Shown: positions 1 to 11,722, numbered from the stretch's first letter. The stretch is DNA of 64,000 nucleotides from Lucinisca nassula (GCA_963580285.1 OY757010.1:61402406-61466405); one strand, 5' to 3'. Made by a program: numbers and translations. Notes: generated from the letters alone by a model not told the origin.

Positions 1-65
1 TGGGGTAAGAAAATCAATTTGAAATGCAGATTTATCAGGTACAGGGTCAAATATTAACATGTAAG

Positions 66-271
66 CTTATGGAAATGTAAATAGAAGACCATAACCTATA
101 GAGACTGCTCCTTTAGGGGTGTTAGGTTCTGTTTTCTTCAAAAACTATTCGGAAAATAGCTGAACTTTTTTGGCAAACTGTGTAGGCCCTGATCGGACGC
201 CGCGTTATGCGGCGTCTGATCTGGGCCTGCACTATTTGCCAGGGTACCCGTTTTGGGGTTTCCGGTAAAAA
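66..271 (-). repeat. M2 palindromic repeat, reversed copy
   Basis: Hairpin core with arms reading gacgccgc and gcggcgtc, flanked by the inverted words ggcaaact and actatttgcc. The same core and flanks recur at 22379-22612 and 59006-59229 in the opposite orientation. Boundaries are approximate. Bases 272-599 show nothing else recognisable. Confidence 0.6.
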
Positions 272-599
272 AAGGATTGAGCATTCAACAACTTACTCCA
301 TTTACATGTAAAGTATACCATTCCGTTATTCGCTCTGTCAGATTCATAGAAGATGTCCAGTGCCTGCCAGATTTCAGCTTCTGTGAAACGTTGGACCACC
401 TTTAAAAACATAAATAAAACGGTGGTTTCTTTCATGTGCATTAATCGAAGACACACATAAAGATAACACATCCGATTCGCAAAGTACACTCATATCTCCA
501 TAAACGGTTACTTTTCTGGTAAAAATGTTCGATATTTAACTTTTACTAAACAAGAGGTCCATGATGGAGCTAATTCGCTCACCTGAGTTATGATGTACT

Positions 600-865
600 A
601 ACATTGTTGTTTACAGGTTTTTCTATATTTAGCTCCGACAACCAATTTGTACAGAGGAGCAGAACCACTTAAATATTTTAAACACTTTTGGTTGAGGGGT
701 CACTCAAGGAACTTTTCCGCCGAAGTTATTTTAAAACTGAGACATTAGAGAGGGTGTTCTTTAATGGTTTTTCTGCCTTAACCTCTGCAGTCAAATGGAC
801 ATTTTGTTCAGCAGGGCAAACCCATTTCAGCAATTTAAGCAATCATCAGTACATGATTGATTTTT
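600..865 (+). repeat. R1 core-repeat units, diverged
   Basis: Two diverged units of the roughly 145-bp repeat found at 1235-1615 and 2625-2940, recognised by tttttctat-tttagctc, a cattttgttcagc word and a gtcactcaaggaac word. Short open frames here have no coding character. Nothing recognisable in 866-1234. Confidence 0.55.
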
Positions 866-1234
866 TTAGTATCATGACATTTCAGCCCATGTGGGTTATT
901 TTGTGTCGTCTCCCAGAGAAAGGGAGAATGTGAGTGATAGTGGAGAAAGACAAAAACAACTGTTAACACAGAAGAAACAACAACACCTCCCCTTTACCAT
1001 TACCTGCTGCAAGGACAGCAGGCCTTGCCCTACTGTAAGCCAATATCAGTGTGACGCCCCAGTGATGCAAAATACACGTCAACTTTGCCTCACCCAACCA
1101 CCCCTCAATCATTAATACAATACTGCTACTTTGAGATGGGATGTTTCAATGGAACAGACCTAAGATGAGTCATTCCGTTTAATCAATTTTTGGTACAAAA
1201 AATAAAAGAGAAGCATTTCTGTAAATTGGGTTTG

Positions 1235-3063
1235 AAATTGGGTCATTGGTTTATCAATTCAGGTAAAGGTCACCAAAGGAACATTCCTGTGAAATTATTT
1301 TGAAATCGGACCATTAGCCTGGAGGAGATGTCGTTTTAAGTTTTTCCGGGGTTTTTCTATTTTTAGCTCTGGTTGCCATTTTGTTCAGCGGAGCGGAACT
1401 ATTTTAGCAATTTTGGTAGAGGGTTATCCACGGAACATTCCTGTGAGATTATTTTGAAATCGGACCATTAGCCTAGCAGGTGTTTTTTTTTTTTTTTTTT
1501 TGTATTTTTAGCTCTGGCGGTCATTTTGTTCAGTGGAGCGGTACCATTTTAGAAATTTCGATAGTGGGTCACGTAATAAATATTCCTGTGAAAGTATTTT
1601 AAAATTGGACCATTATGCCTAGGTCACATAGCCCGGCCGATGAGGTTTTGATGAGCGAGCGATGCGACTTTCGCCAAACACCGGCCGGAATCCCGTGGTC
1701 ACCGGCCGGCGTTTAGGGCTTAAAACCGCATCGGTGGGCAGCTCGGCGAAATTTAACTTCGGAGTTAAAATTCGACGGGCTCTCACCGAGCTCCCTCATC
1801 GCAGCCCCATCCTTACCACATCGGAATACGCATCGACCGGTGTACGGCTGAGTATCGGCCGTTGTTCCGTGCATCTGAGGCCACCAGAGGACAAGCTTTT
1901 GTGAACGGACACCGACCGAGTTTCGGCCGAGGTCCGACCGATGTTGTACCGAGCCTTAGAAAATATAGTACCGGTGGGTGACCGATGTAAGGGACAGTGG
2001 CCGAAGCTCGGCCGGATATCGCTGATTGCATATAAACCGCTCGCTCCAGCCCGTGACCAACATTCAGCTAGTTGTGTTTACACAAGCAACATCTCACACG
2101 AGCAACATCAGGATTTCAATGTGTACTCCCTCTTTTTTTCGGACTTTAAGGATGCCAAAAGTTGCCAGGAAAAATGATGGGGATGAGGCGAAGAGGCCAG
2201 TTTGATGAACTGACCATGCCAGGCATGTTGGACATATATACAGTGATGTAATAGCTGACCATCGCCCCCTCCAAGTCCGAGTTACAACGGCCAAACATCG
2301 GCCAGGCAGTGTTCAAAGACCGTTTACAACCCGTCCGGTGATCGCACGGTGTCCTGTAACCTGCTCGGGTACAGGCCGTATACCCCCCGATGTCCGATCG
2401 ACCACCGGCCGGTAGTTGCTACCACATAGGCCGAAAAAATCTCCCCTGTTAAGATAGACTCCGTACGGTCATTGACCGGTGTTTGGTCGGTCGCCTGTAG
2501 ATTTCCGGACGGAGCCCGTTCACGTCACCGAGCTATGTTTCCGATGAGGGGAACTCGGCGACACTCCAAAAATCTACCGAGATCCAACGATGCCGGACAT
2601 CGGTCGGGCTATGTGACCTAGGCTTTAGCCTAGGAGGAGATGTCGTTTAAAGGTTTTTCTAAGGTTTTTTCTAATTTTAGCTCTTGCAGCCATTTTGTTC
2701 AGCGAAGCGAAATTATTTAAGCAATTTTGGTAAAGGGTCATCCAAGAAACACTCCTGTGAAATTGTTTTGAAATCGGACCATTAGCCTAGGAGGAGATGT
2801 CTTTTAAAGGTTTTTCTATTTTTAGCTCTGGCAGCCATTTTCTTCAGCGGAACCATTTTAGCAATTTTGGGAGAGGGTCCCCCAAGGATTATTCCTGTGA
2901 AATTATTTTAAACTTGGCACTGTGATTTCGGAGGAGATGTCATTTGAAGAAAGTGTTGACAGATAGACGGACGGACGGACGGACGGACGGACGGAGGACG
3001 ACGGACGCCGGACAAAAAGCGATCACAATAGCTAATCTTGAGCACTTCGTGCTCAGGTGAGCT
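1235..3063 (+). mobile_element. Core-repeat element with (ACGG)n and terminal hairpin (R1, pearl-like)
   Basis: Tandem units of about 145 bp share a gcctaggaggagatgtc junction. They are followed by an (ACGG)n tract near 2972-2996 and a terminal hairpin gagcac-ttc-gtgctc at 3040-3054, then aggtgagcta. Core repeats plus a microsatellite plus a conserved end is the architecture known for bivalve pearl and other Helitron-like non-autonomous elements. Assignment to that group is inferred. The array is interrupted by the transposon at 1616-2624. Confidence 0.6.
1616..2624. mobile_element. GC-rich TIR transposon, PIF/Harbinger-like by its TTA target site
   Basis: Terminal inverted repeats are seen: gcctaggtcacatagcccg at the left end and its complement, with cggtcgggctatgtgacctaggc, at the right. 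The flanks are TTA at 1613-1615 and 2625-2627, and removing one TTA plus the element restores the core-repeat word ggaccattagcctagg seen elsewhere in the array. The interior is strikingly rich in ccgatg and ccggccgg words. No transposase is recognisable; the 80-codon frame at 1662-1904 looks incidental. A 3-bp TTA duplication is typical of PIF/Harbinger, so the family is inferred from that only. Confidence 0.7.
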
Positions 3064-3069
3064 AAAATA

Positions 3070-3145
3070 GGTTGTGTAAGATCGTTAGAACCGCATCACC
3101 GAGGCAGTTCCAAGGAGTTCGCACAATCTATGTTTCTCAGCAAAC
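3070..3145. repeat. M1 centre remnant
   Basis: Decayed piece of the M1 central palindrome: gttagaaccgc, then ggcagttc and cacaatctatg. No terminal repeats are left. Confidence 0.45.
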
Positions 3146-3180
3146 ACTTAAGTAAAATAACGTTCTCTTGCATTCGTGCT

Positions 3181-3290
3181 CATGTCTTATTGTATTTATT
3201 AAACTCGTTGAGGAAAGGGGATAAAATGCTCGGCAAAGCTTCGCATTTTATCACTTTTCCTCAACTCGTTTAATAGTTTAATAATACATG
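3181..3290. repeat. Solitary long palindrome
   Basis: Inverted arms attaaactcgttgagga (3198-3214) and tcctcaactcgtttaat (3258-3274), plus inner arms ataaaatgc (3221-3229) and gcattttat (3243-3251). Weaker complementarity extends outwards through tcttattgta and taataataca. Confidence 0.65.
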
Positions 3291-3317
3291 AACACTCATA
3301 TAAGATCCTCTATGTAC

Positions 3318-3830
3318 ACCAACAATATTATATGTAGAGTCTTGCCCAAACTAGGTAGTTTCGGTCAATTAGGACTCATCCGTGACCCTCAGATATTTTC
3401 AAAATTCCGCAGTGGAATCCATGATTACAAAGGGCTAGAAAATATAACCCACACTATGGTGAAGGGCAGGAAGACGGCACCCGCGCATTCCTGATGAAGT
3501 TAAATATGTTCTATAAAAGGGTTATCCCTTTGAATCAAGTACTACAGGACAGAAAAAACTGAAAACGGTAGAGTTTACAAGTTGTTTCTGTGCCAGACGA
3601 GCTAGTTTCGGCCAATTATGTCTCATCAGTGACCCTCAGATATTGTCAAAATTCCGCAGTGGAAAGTATAACCCACACTATGATGAAAGGAACGGTGACT
3701 TTTACGGACGCCACATATTCCCTTAACACCAGCTGTGGTGGAGTTAAATATGTCCTATAAACGGGTAATCCATTGAACGAAAAAAATACAGAACAGAACT
3801 GAAAACGGCACAGTGTACATTACATGGACC
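3318..3830 (+). repeat. R3 repeat, tandem dimer
   Basis: Two consecutive units of about 250 bp. Each contains gtttcgg(t/c)caatta, gaccctcagatatt and a ctgaaaacgg end. Related copies lie at 13060-13330 (reversed), 56440-56640, 59430-59650 and 59827-60010. Confidence 0.6.
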
Positions 3831-3922
3831 TCTTAACGTGATGTGTTTTCTTTGAATTTGCGTGTCCGAACGTTATTTACGGCAGATGCAAGTGCGTGTA
3901 GTAATCATTACCAAAATATATG

Positions 3923-4202
3923 CATTACGAAATCACGCCTATACAAATACATTGCCACCTATATCGCCGAAAAAATGAAAATTTTATGGTGAAAAATTGT
4001 AATATTTTTCTTATTTCTGCTCAAAATATAGATTGGGGGCACTCGTTAGAACCGCCTCATCAAGGCGGTTCTAACGAGTACCCACAATCTATATTTTAGA
4101 GCATAAATAACAAAAATAAGGTATACCCCCGGAAACCCCAGTTTTACTATATAAAATTGGGGTTCAAGGGGGGTAAAATTATATAGGCGTGTTTTCGTGA
4201 CG
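3923..4202 (+). mobile_element. M1-A foldback element
   Basis: Left terminus cattacgaaatcacgcctat and right terminus ataggcgtgttttcgtga are inverted. The centre is a hairpin of ctcgttagaaccgcctc against gaggcggttctaacgag. A second hairpin made of ccccag-ttttactatataaa and ggggtt words follows on the right arm. This is one of about 25 copies. Confidence 0.85.
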
Positions 4203-4416
4203 GTGAAAATTTACCACAGATAAATGAACTTTTTTTCAGACGAACTTCATGTTATTTTTCATACTTCTACTCAAAACATAGATCGTGCGTACTCGTTAGT
4301 ATCGCATCGCCCGAGCAGAAATAAGAAAAATAGCGTATATCCCTGTAAAACCAAGTCTTACTATATAAAACTGGGGTTTAAGGAGGTCAAAATCATATAG
4401 ACGCGTTATTGTGATG
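4203..4416 (+). mobile_element. M1 degenerate copy abutting the previous one
   Basis: Begins immediately after the previous element. It retains the ctactcaaaacatagat half, a shortened centre, the ctatataaaactggggttt hairpin and a decayed terminus acgcgttattgtgatg. The right half of the central palindrome is deleted. Confidence 0.65.
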
Positions 4417-4654
4417 TAATGCCGTCATGCCATTCATCGATTCGCGCCTGAGCTGCACCAGCATCGCCAAAATGACAGTGTGAGATGGGTCATAGAAAAA
4501 TAAGTGCGTTGTTTTACGTCTCATTGAACTCTGAACAAAACACATGACAGCACTGACGGGTCTATTATCTCAGAGTGTAGGCTGGAGGAATGGTCCTGAA
4601 TGGAGAATTAGACTGTTTCGTTTTACCATTGAATTCTTGTAGATTTACTATAAG

Positions 4655-5060
4655 CAAACAGTGTATACCCTGATCAGACACAGCGTTCTGGTGAGTCTAA
4701 GCTGGGTAAACACTGTTTCCCAATGTACCAAGAACACGGGCCCAGTATATGTTTTTTTCAGATAACCAACCGTTTTTACACAGCGCTCTGGCGTCAAAGC
4801 GCTGCTATGAATAGTGGTTGACAGGAATTTGTACATGGTCAGCAATAGTCACGTGGACAATAGCAGGCGGGATTTACTGCAGTTAGTAATGTAAGATCGA
4901 TTGTTAAACAATCGATCCAAAAAGCGCATATTGTTTAAGTGTTGAACTGTAGTTGGATTATAAGCCAGGGCATGGCAAAACCTAAAACAGGTCCCGCAGG
5001 ACAAGCAAAGACTCAAATCAGTCTGCGAACCCGCGCAGTCTGAACATAGTCTCTGCTGTT
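4655..5060. repeat. Hairpin repeat cluster
   Basis: Contains an M2-like core (acagtgtataccctgatcag near 4659-4678), the hairpin gatcgattgtt-aaa-caatcgatc near 4891-4916 and the gcaaagactc...gagtc-type hairpin of the family also seen at 8415-8475 and 10765-10809. Similar pairings recur at 19868-20030 and 31640-31905. Confidence 0.45.
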
Positions 5061-5096
5061 CCAAACCCTGCCCGCTCATAAAGCTGACACAAATGT

Positions 5097-5152
5097 GTTT
5101 CAACGTTGAAACAACGTTTTCAACGTTGTTTCAACGTTGATTCAACCTTGAA
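5097..5152. repeat. Short CAACGTTG palindrome array
   Basis: The self-complementary word caacgttg occurs four times in about 55 bp, forming alternating hairpins. Confidence 0.7.
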
Positions 5153-5426
5153 TGCCTGTTGGGATGAGCGATAGCCAATGAAACCGAACAGATTGGATGG
5201 ATGAGCAGACTGGTCTGACTTATGCTACTCGTTGGTTGCATCATGCCCTGACTATTCATATAAATTGATCAACGTCCAAATCATACGCTGCATAATCCAT
5301 CGCAAAATACAATTCCACTGTAAGGCCTGGACGGAGACTTTGTCGTCGGTGCCTCTGGTTTCCTTCCCTACGTATTGTTCCTGCAATACATATTAATGCA
5401 AAACTTAGTCTCTAACTACAGTGCGA

Positions 5427-5730
5427 GGCCCCCGCCCATCGGGGCTTGAAGAAATATATGGGCTGCATGATGCTTCCACGCAGAGCTGAAGTTGATCCGC
5501 ACACGAGTACTGGTAAACCGCTTAGAGGATCTAAGCCTGCCGAGGCAAAGTAGTGCGAGTCGGACCGGTCATGCTTATAAACCCTATTAGTTTCATTGGG
5601 CGGCAGGGCTTGAGATGTCATTTCATCCCAATGTCGGGTAAAAGTCCCACTAAACTGGAAGCAACGCTTCCAAAATGACCTTTACAGTGTTGACAGGGAC
5701 GTTAAACCTCAAATCAAACAAACAAAAAAC
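5427..5730 (+). mobile_element. S1 SINE-like element
   Basis: Full-length copy running from cccccgcccatcggggctt to a gacgttaaacctcaaat tail followed by (CAAA)n. Its reverse-strand open frame is incidental. Bases 5731-6518 show only an A-rich tract at 5951-5978. Confidence 0.8.
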
Positions 5731-6533
5731 TACAATGCGATTCCAATATCTAGTCCAGCTAAAATCAAGACCAGTTCTTCTTTAAGGGAATGGATACTTC
5801 TTCAGTGGAGCAACTCCTTCAAAAATATTTTTATTGCCCATGTTAACAAGGGTCAGGCAACTGTTAAAAGTAAGAATTCGCTTTTCAAGAGGCCACGACG
5901 GAATGATTATTCAATCATGTGGAGGCTGCCATCTTTGAAAGAAACCCAAGCAAAAAAAAAAAAAAAAAGAAAAAAAAATCAAGTCTTTAAATTGATTTCT
6001 TCTGACATTTAAGTTTTCAGTAGTTTTCAATCTTTTGATCGAACGCTGTTGACATCGCTTCATAAACGCGCGGTTTCTAAACGTGCTCTTTGACGTCACG
6101 TTATGATACATGTAGTACCTTTCGCTATGTGAAACAGATCTGAGATTCTTGCTCATGTAATTTATCGAAGTTCAAAACTTTTATTTCAGCAAGCTAAGCA
6201 ATCAAATCACTCGAAATGTACATAATAATGGAGCATTGGAATTATTCATTTGTTGCCCTTGTGTGAGCGTTTTGTTCACCCGAGCGGGCAATATTGCCCG
6301 AACAAATCGTCATATACAACAAATTATTTTTATACCGAATTCTGAATTCTAGAGATTCTTTAAGTGAAATCTTCAAAATATGGTAGGCTGAAAGCAAGCT
6401 ATTTAGCACAAACATACAGATTTGAATGATGAAGTTATAAAGTTGTCCACCTGTACTTTTGAGAAGTGACGTCAGAGGGGAATATTGCAGTATAGTTTAT
6501 TGCCCTGCGCGTGGCGCTCTCTCGATAAATCAG

Positions 6534-6822
6534 TTTGTTTGTTTGTTTGATTTGAGGTTTAACGTCCCCGTCAATACTGTATAGGTCATTTTGGAGACGT
6601 TGCTTCCAATTCCGTGGGACTTTACCCGACATTGAGATGAAATGACAGCATCTCAATCCCTGCCGCCCAATGAAACCAACAGAGTTTATAAGCATGGACT
6701 CGCACCGCTTTGCCTGGGCATGCTTATCTCCTCTAAGCTGTTTACCAGTACTGGTGTCCGGGCGGTTTCAGCTCTGCGTGGAAGCATCATGCAGCCCATC
6801 TATTTCCTTGAAGCCCCGATGG
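6534..6822 (-). mobile_element. S1 SINE-like element with target-site duplication
   Basis: Reversed copy bounded by ctctcgataaatcag (6519-6533) and ctctcgatcaatcag (6823-6837), a 15-bp duplication with one mismatch. This fixes its ends and indicates target-primed insertion. The 5' GC-rich end is slightly truncated. Confidence 0.85.
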
Positions 6823-7303
6823 CTCTCGATCAATCAGAATTCTAGAAAAGCTTATGAATATTAATGAGGTATAATAAAGGAATCCCGAACATCCCTTTAG
6901 AAACGAATCATTTAAAAGTGCGTTACTTGTTTTATTTTATTTATTTTTCTGATGACAGTTTGTCGACCTTTTTTGAGGGGGGGGGGGGTGGTATTTATTT
7001 ATTTATTTATTATTTTGGTTTGCTTGTTTTTGACGTACATGAGTTGACTTGAAGTAAGACGTTTCTAATAAGTATTCATAATTTATGTATTCAGAAGACT
7101 GTTTAGACGTTAGGTGTACCCCTGCATACCCACAAATGACAATCTGGGTTTGTGTCAAGAGTTCATTTCATGCAATTATACAAACATGAACAGTAAATTT
7201 TATAACATCACCAAGTGGCTGATTCAAAAATGAAAGTTGTCATTTCCTAGTAGTAAAGGTTTACCGCTGACGGATAAGCCTGTCCAGGACAAGGGGGGTG
7301 AGG

Positions 7304-7345
7304 TTTTGTTTGTTTGTTTGATTTGAGGTTTAACGTCCCCGTCAA
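7304..7345 (-). mobile_element. S1 3' end fragment
   Basis: Only the terminal (GTTT)n, gatttgaggtttaacgtcc and cgtcaacac words remain. The surrounding 6838-7476 has nothing else beyond a poly-G tract near 6977-6988. Confidence 0.6.
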
Positions 7346-7476
7346 CACGGTGAGGTTAACTGACCGGTTGGTTGTGATCTAAATAGTGTTGAATAAACCA
7401 AAAAAGAAGAAATAAAACAGAAAAGAAAAAGAAACGCAACAGTAATGTCATCACAATACTGCGGACGCCATTAATC

Positions 7477-7755
7477 TATTACGCAAACACGCCTATACAA
7501 ATACATTGCCACCTTTATCGCCGAGAAAATGAATATTTTATGATGAAAAATTGTGATATTTTTCTTATTTCTGCTCCAAATATAGATAGTGGGAACTCGT
7601 TAGAACAGCCTCATCGAGGCGGTTCTAACGAGTACCCAAATCTATATTTTAGATCAGAAATAAGAAAAATAAGGTATACCCCCGGAAACCCCAGTTTTAC
7701 TATATAAAAGTGGGGTTCAAGTGGGTCAAAATTATATAGTCGTGTTTTCGTGATG
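7477..7755 (+). mobile_element. M1-A foldback element
   Basis: Both termini are present (tattacgcaaacacgcctat and cgtgttttcgtgatg). The central hairpin has aacagcctcatcgaggcggtt at its tip. It is close in sequence to the copy at 3923-4202. Bases 7756-8110 have no recognisable feature. Confidence 0.85.
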
Positions 7756-8110
7756 TAATCGTTTGTGCTACCAAAAGTCCAAAATCAAAACTGAAGATAT
7801 GCAAGAAAAAGAATTTATGATGTGCGTAAGTAAATTGAGGCCCTGCTACTCTATATGAAATCGTACTTTGGCAGGCCTGAATACGGCATAGCTACACGTA
7901 GAAGCCCTCACCATATCAACAAGTCAATGTACGAGTAAAATTAATTGGGCAAACCCCGAACGTAAACGCACATTACAAGAGGCATTTGCAAATATGCACT
8001 CCAAGATGAGACACCGCATACGTACAAGATATCTTTTAGAAAAAATATAAGTAAACGACTTATTTAGCAACCACAACATGTGTCTACTTGACTAGGAACA
8101 GATAGATATA

Positions 8111-8210
8111 AGAGCAATAAATAAAGTATACCCCTGCAAAACCCACACTTTTCTCTTTATAAAATAGGGGTTTACATGGCTGTTCTTCTCATGGGCTTGT
8201 TGGCGCGATG
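8111..8210 (+). mobile_element. M1 right-arm fragment
   Basis: Only the right arm remains: the agcaataaataaag word, a cccctgcaaaaccc to aggggttt hairpin and a ggcttgttggcgcgatg end, nearest to subfamily B. Confidence 0.55.
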
Positions 8211-8414
8211 ATGTCGGATTCACATGACAGTTTGTTACATATACGCAGGAGACACTTTTCATTACACTCTATTTTCGTCGCGACAAGCAAAAATCTGTTT
8301 TTCACAATATGGATCATGATTAGGAAGACAAAACATTATATCCACCCATTTACTGTACCGCCTTTTCGGGTTCACATGTTTGGAAAAAAAAAATACTCGA
8401 AGGGACAACCACAT

Positions 8415-8475
8415 ACACCGTGCAGCAAAGACTCTGATCAGACTGCGTGTCCGCGTATTCTGAACAGAGTCTTCG
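8415..8475. repeat. Imperfect hairpin (aagactctgatcag family)
   Basis: agcaaagactctgatcag faces ctgaacagagtcttcgctg across a short GC-rich loop. It is the same family as 10765-10809 and part of 4980-5060. Bases 8476-8900 show only an (AAAT)n-like tract at 8776-8850. Confidence 0.55.
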
Positions 8476-8900
8476 CTGGGCGGACATGATCTAAGGCGAC
8501 TTGTGCTTGCCAGTCGCGGCGCGTTTGAGCTCTAGACCTCGGATGCGACTTCGCCTATGACAAAGTCGCCTATGACATAGGGAGACAACAATTTTCTGAA
8601 AGAGCTGTAATGCCACGCATGTTTCATAGAGCATATAAAGACGTCTGACTCAGCAGAACTGCTCACCTTTAGCTGTTCCTTCATCCGACCGTCCACATAT
8701 ACGCATTCTTGCTATTGCAAGTAGTGATAAACATAGGCACAAAACAGTTTGATACATCATGATTCAACGTTCTGAAATAAATAAATAAATAAATTAATAT
8801 GAATAAATCAATAAATCAATAAGTTAGATAAATGTTCACAAATAAATAACACTAAACTATGAAGACAAGATTTTATGAACCATCAAGAAAATACGCAAAT

Positions 8901-9484
8901 ATTTTGACCCCCTTAAACCCCACATTTACATAGTAAAACTGGGGGTTGCAGGGGTATACATTATTTTGCTATGTCTGCTCAAAAACATAGATTGCTTCGT
9001 CGAGGCGGCGTCGAGGCGGTTTCAACAAGTATCCACAATCTATGTCATTACGATAACACATCCGTGCGACATAGTGCATTTTTACATATCCAAAATGGCT
9101 ATTTATATGAAGAAAATCCTTGATATTTTTTCTTATTTATACCACAAATATAGGTTGTGGGTGCTCGTTAGAACCGCCTCATGGAAGCGGTTCTAACGAG
9201 TACCCACAAAATAAAGGTTGTGGGTGCTCGTTAGAACCGCCTCAGTGCGGTTCTAACGAGTACCCACAACCTATGTGTTGGAGCAGAAATAAGAAAAAAT
9301 AGTGTATACCCTGTAAACCCCGGTTTTCTCTATGTAAAGTGGGGTTTATGGGGGTCTATATTTCATTGACTTGTAAACATGATATTTGAGCAGAAAAAAG
9401 AAAAATATCACAATTTTTCATCTTAAAATTTTCTTTTTTTTCGGCGGTAAAATTTAGAAAGTATTTGTACAGGCGTGTTTTTTT
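8901..9484. mobile_element. Composite of M1-A and M1-B with duplicated centre
   Basis: A reversed M1-A half (8901-9043) abuts a forward M1-B (9046-9382) that begins cattacgataacaca. Its central palindrome is present twice (about 9150-9210 and 9210-9280), so the gttagaaccgcctca hairpin occurs in tandem. A reversed M1-A arm fragment follows, ending in ggcgtgttt near 9480. Confidence 0.7.
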
Positions 9485-9576
9485 TTATTTTCAGACTGAC
9501 CACCTCACAGTCCTCATTGGCTATATACATGCTCAGCAAATAAATACACCAATGGTGCCAATCTTGTTCCGTCTCC

Positions 9577-9856
9577 CATTACGAAAACACGCCTATGCAA
9601 ATACATTGTAAATTTGAGCACCCAAAAATGAAAATTTTCAGATGAAAAATTTCGATATTTTTTCTTATTTCTACTCTTAATATAGATTGTGGATACTCGT
9701 TAAAACCGCCTCGACGAGGCAGTTCTACCGAGTACCCACAATCTATGTTTTTGAGCAGAAATAAGAAAAATAATGTATACCCCTGCAAACCCCAGTTTTA
9801 CTATATAAAAGTGGGGTTCGAGGGGGTCAAAATCATATAGGCGTGTTTTCGTGATG
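9577..9856 (+). mobile_element. M1-A foldback element
   Basis: Complete: cattacgaaaacacgcctat at the left, ataggcgtgttttcgtgatg at the right, central hairpin with tip cctcgacgagg. The two termini match over 18 of 20 bases as an inverted repeat. Confidence 0.88.
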
Positions 9857-10165
9857 TATGGTCTCGTCGTAGCATAAAGTGGGTTTTAAAGGTGTGTTCA
9901 TAATATGTGTGCCTAGGGACATCGGGTTGTGAAGAAACGGGACTATTCACAGAGACTAAACATTTTGCAGTCGATCGTGAACAATTAATCATTCAAGAAA
10001 AGACTGGCTCCCGGCACACTGCAGTGATGTGGACCTAGACGAGTGTGTACACGACGCCCTATACAACCAGTGTACATCAAAAACATGAGAATTTTCGATT
10101 TTGTCTCATCCTTAGGTAGGATAACCTGGGTAAGATAAGATATTTATCACAGGCTCAAGTCTATA

Positions 10166-10436
10166 ATTTGTTTGATTTAATCGTCCCCTCAGCACTATAT
10201 AGGTCATTTTTGGAGACGTTGCTTGCAATTTTGTGGGACTTGGAGATGGAATGACATCACAAGCCCTGCCGCCCAATGAAACCAATAGGGTTTAAATGCA
10301 TGGACCACTTTCCTGGCCTGAACAGGCTTAGATCCTCTAAGCGGTTTACCAGTACTGATGTTCGGTTGGTTCAGCTCTGCTTGGAAGCACCATACAGCCC
10401 AGTCTATTTCGCCAAGCCCCGATGGGCGAGGGTACA
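10166..10436 (-). mobile_element. S1 SINE-like element, diverged
   Basis: Reversed copy. It starts with a shortened tttgtttgattt tail and ends near gccccgatgggcg. The family words cctctaagcggtttaccagt and ggaagcacca are retained. Confidence 0.75.
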
Positions 10437-10764
10437 ATCGAGCTGGTTTGTCATACTGAAGAATACACATTGTTACAGGAGTGTGATGTTCATGTCAATC
10501 AGAACTTCTTACCTCAAGGTTTGAAATTTAAAACTTGAATTACCAACCATAAACAGAACATATATCCTTATGTTTTGGAAATAGTTTGGTCGTCAGCTGA
10601 AGTATTGATAATAGCCTCTTCTGATATTGATCGAATTTGCTGTGACAACTTTTAGATTTTTAATCTTTCAGTGTAAGAGAAACAAAGGATGGGCGTGAAA
10701 TCGTGAAATGAATTTAAAATTTAAAATATCATATGCCGGTCACGTGAAAATACATGTGTGTCCC

Positions 10765-10809
10765 GCTAAGACTCTGATCAGCCTGCGCACTGCTGATCAG
10801 AGTCTTAGC
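10765..10809. repeat. 17-bp perfect hairpin
   Basis: gctaagactctgatcag (10765-10781) and ctgatcagagtcttagc (10793-10809) are exact complements with an 11-base loop. Confidence 0.85.
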
Positions 10810-11051
10810 TGGGCACGAAACGGATGCTTATGACCCAAAGCTCGTTTATGCGAACAGAAAAGCCTGCGGACTGAGGGGGTTGAGAGACGTAGGTCTTCTG
10901 TTTGCAGACGATTTTTTGCTGAATGCAGTGCATTTGACATAATGCATTAGGAATGTACAATCGAATTTCTTTGACTTGAACAATTTTCAGAGGTCCCAAG
11001 AAAGTTGGAGCAATTGGAGTTCAGTTGTATATGGAATGAGACCTCATATGA

Positions 11052-11327
11052 CATAACAAAAACACGCCTATATAATTTCGATCCCCTTAAACCCCACTTT
11101 TATATTGTACAGCTGGGGTTTACATGAGCATGCATTTTTCTCCTTATTTCTGCTCAAAAAACATAGAATGTGGGTACACGTTAGAACCCCCTCGCCGAGG
11201 CGGTTCTAACGAATTCTCACAATCAATGTTTGAGCAGAAATACGAAAAAAAAATGTTCGGAATATTGTCATTTTTGGTGGTAATAATTTCAATTTAGTCA
11301 TACTTGGATAGGCGTGTTTTCGTAATG
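11052..11327 (-). mobile_element. M1-A foldback element, reversed
   Basis: Starts cataacaaaaacacgcctat and ends aggcgtgttttcgtaatg. The cccc/gggg hairpin now lies on the left, which sets the reversed orientation. Confidence 0.85.
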
Positions 11328-11442
11328 ACATTTGTAAGATTAAAATAAGCACATACCAAAAATATTCCTCAATACGATACTAGTTCACTGTAAACATTGT
11401 CTAGAATAAAACTAATGCAAAATTTTGACTATAAAACATTTT

Positions 11443-11722
11443 CATTACGATAACACGCCCGTATGGCATAGTGCATTTTTTCACATCTCCAAAATGGCTA
11501 CTTTTCTGATTAAAATATGCGATATTTTTCTTATAAATACTACAAACATAGGTTGTGGGTGCTCGATAGAACCGCCTCGTTGAGGCGGTTCTAACGAGTA
11601 CCCACAACCTATGTCTTGGAGTAAAAATAAGAAAAATAATGTTTACCCCCTTAAACCCCAGTTTTCTCTATATAAAGTGGGGTTTACGGGGGTGTTCATT
11701 TCACGGACTTGTTCACGTGATG
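11443..11722 (+). mobile_element. M1-B foldback element
   Basis: Subfamily B reference copy. It has left end cattacgataacacgcccg, then tagtgcattttttcacatc and an aaaatggctac word, and a centre flanked by aacataggttgtggg and acaacctatgtctt. It ends ggacttgttcacgtgatg. The outer termini are less complementary than in subfamily A. Confidence 0.85.

Noticed and set aside
1662..1904. 80-codon frame in the GC-rich transposon
   Set aside because: High GC suppresses stops; no motif, and no transposase signature.
3923..4202. Palindromes and T/A-rich arms resembling bacterial terminators or a CRISPR-like dispersed repeat
   Set aside because: Copies are dispersed, share terminal inverted repeats and are separated by kilobases of unrelated DNA; they are transposon-like, not terminators or a CRISPR array.
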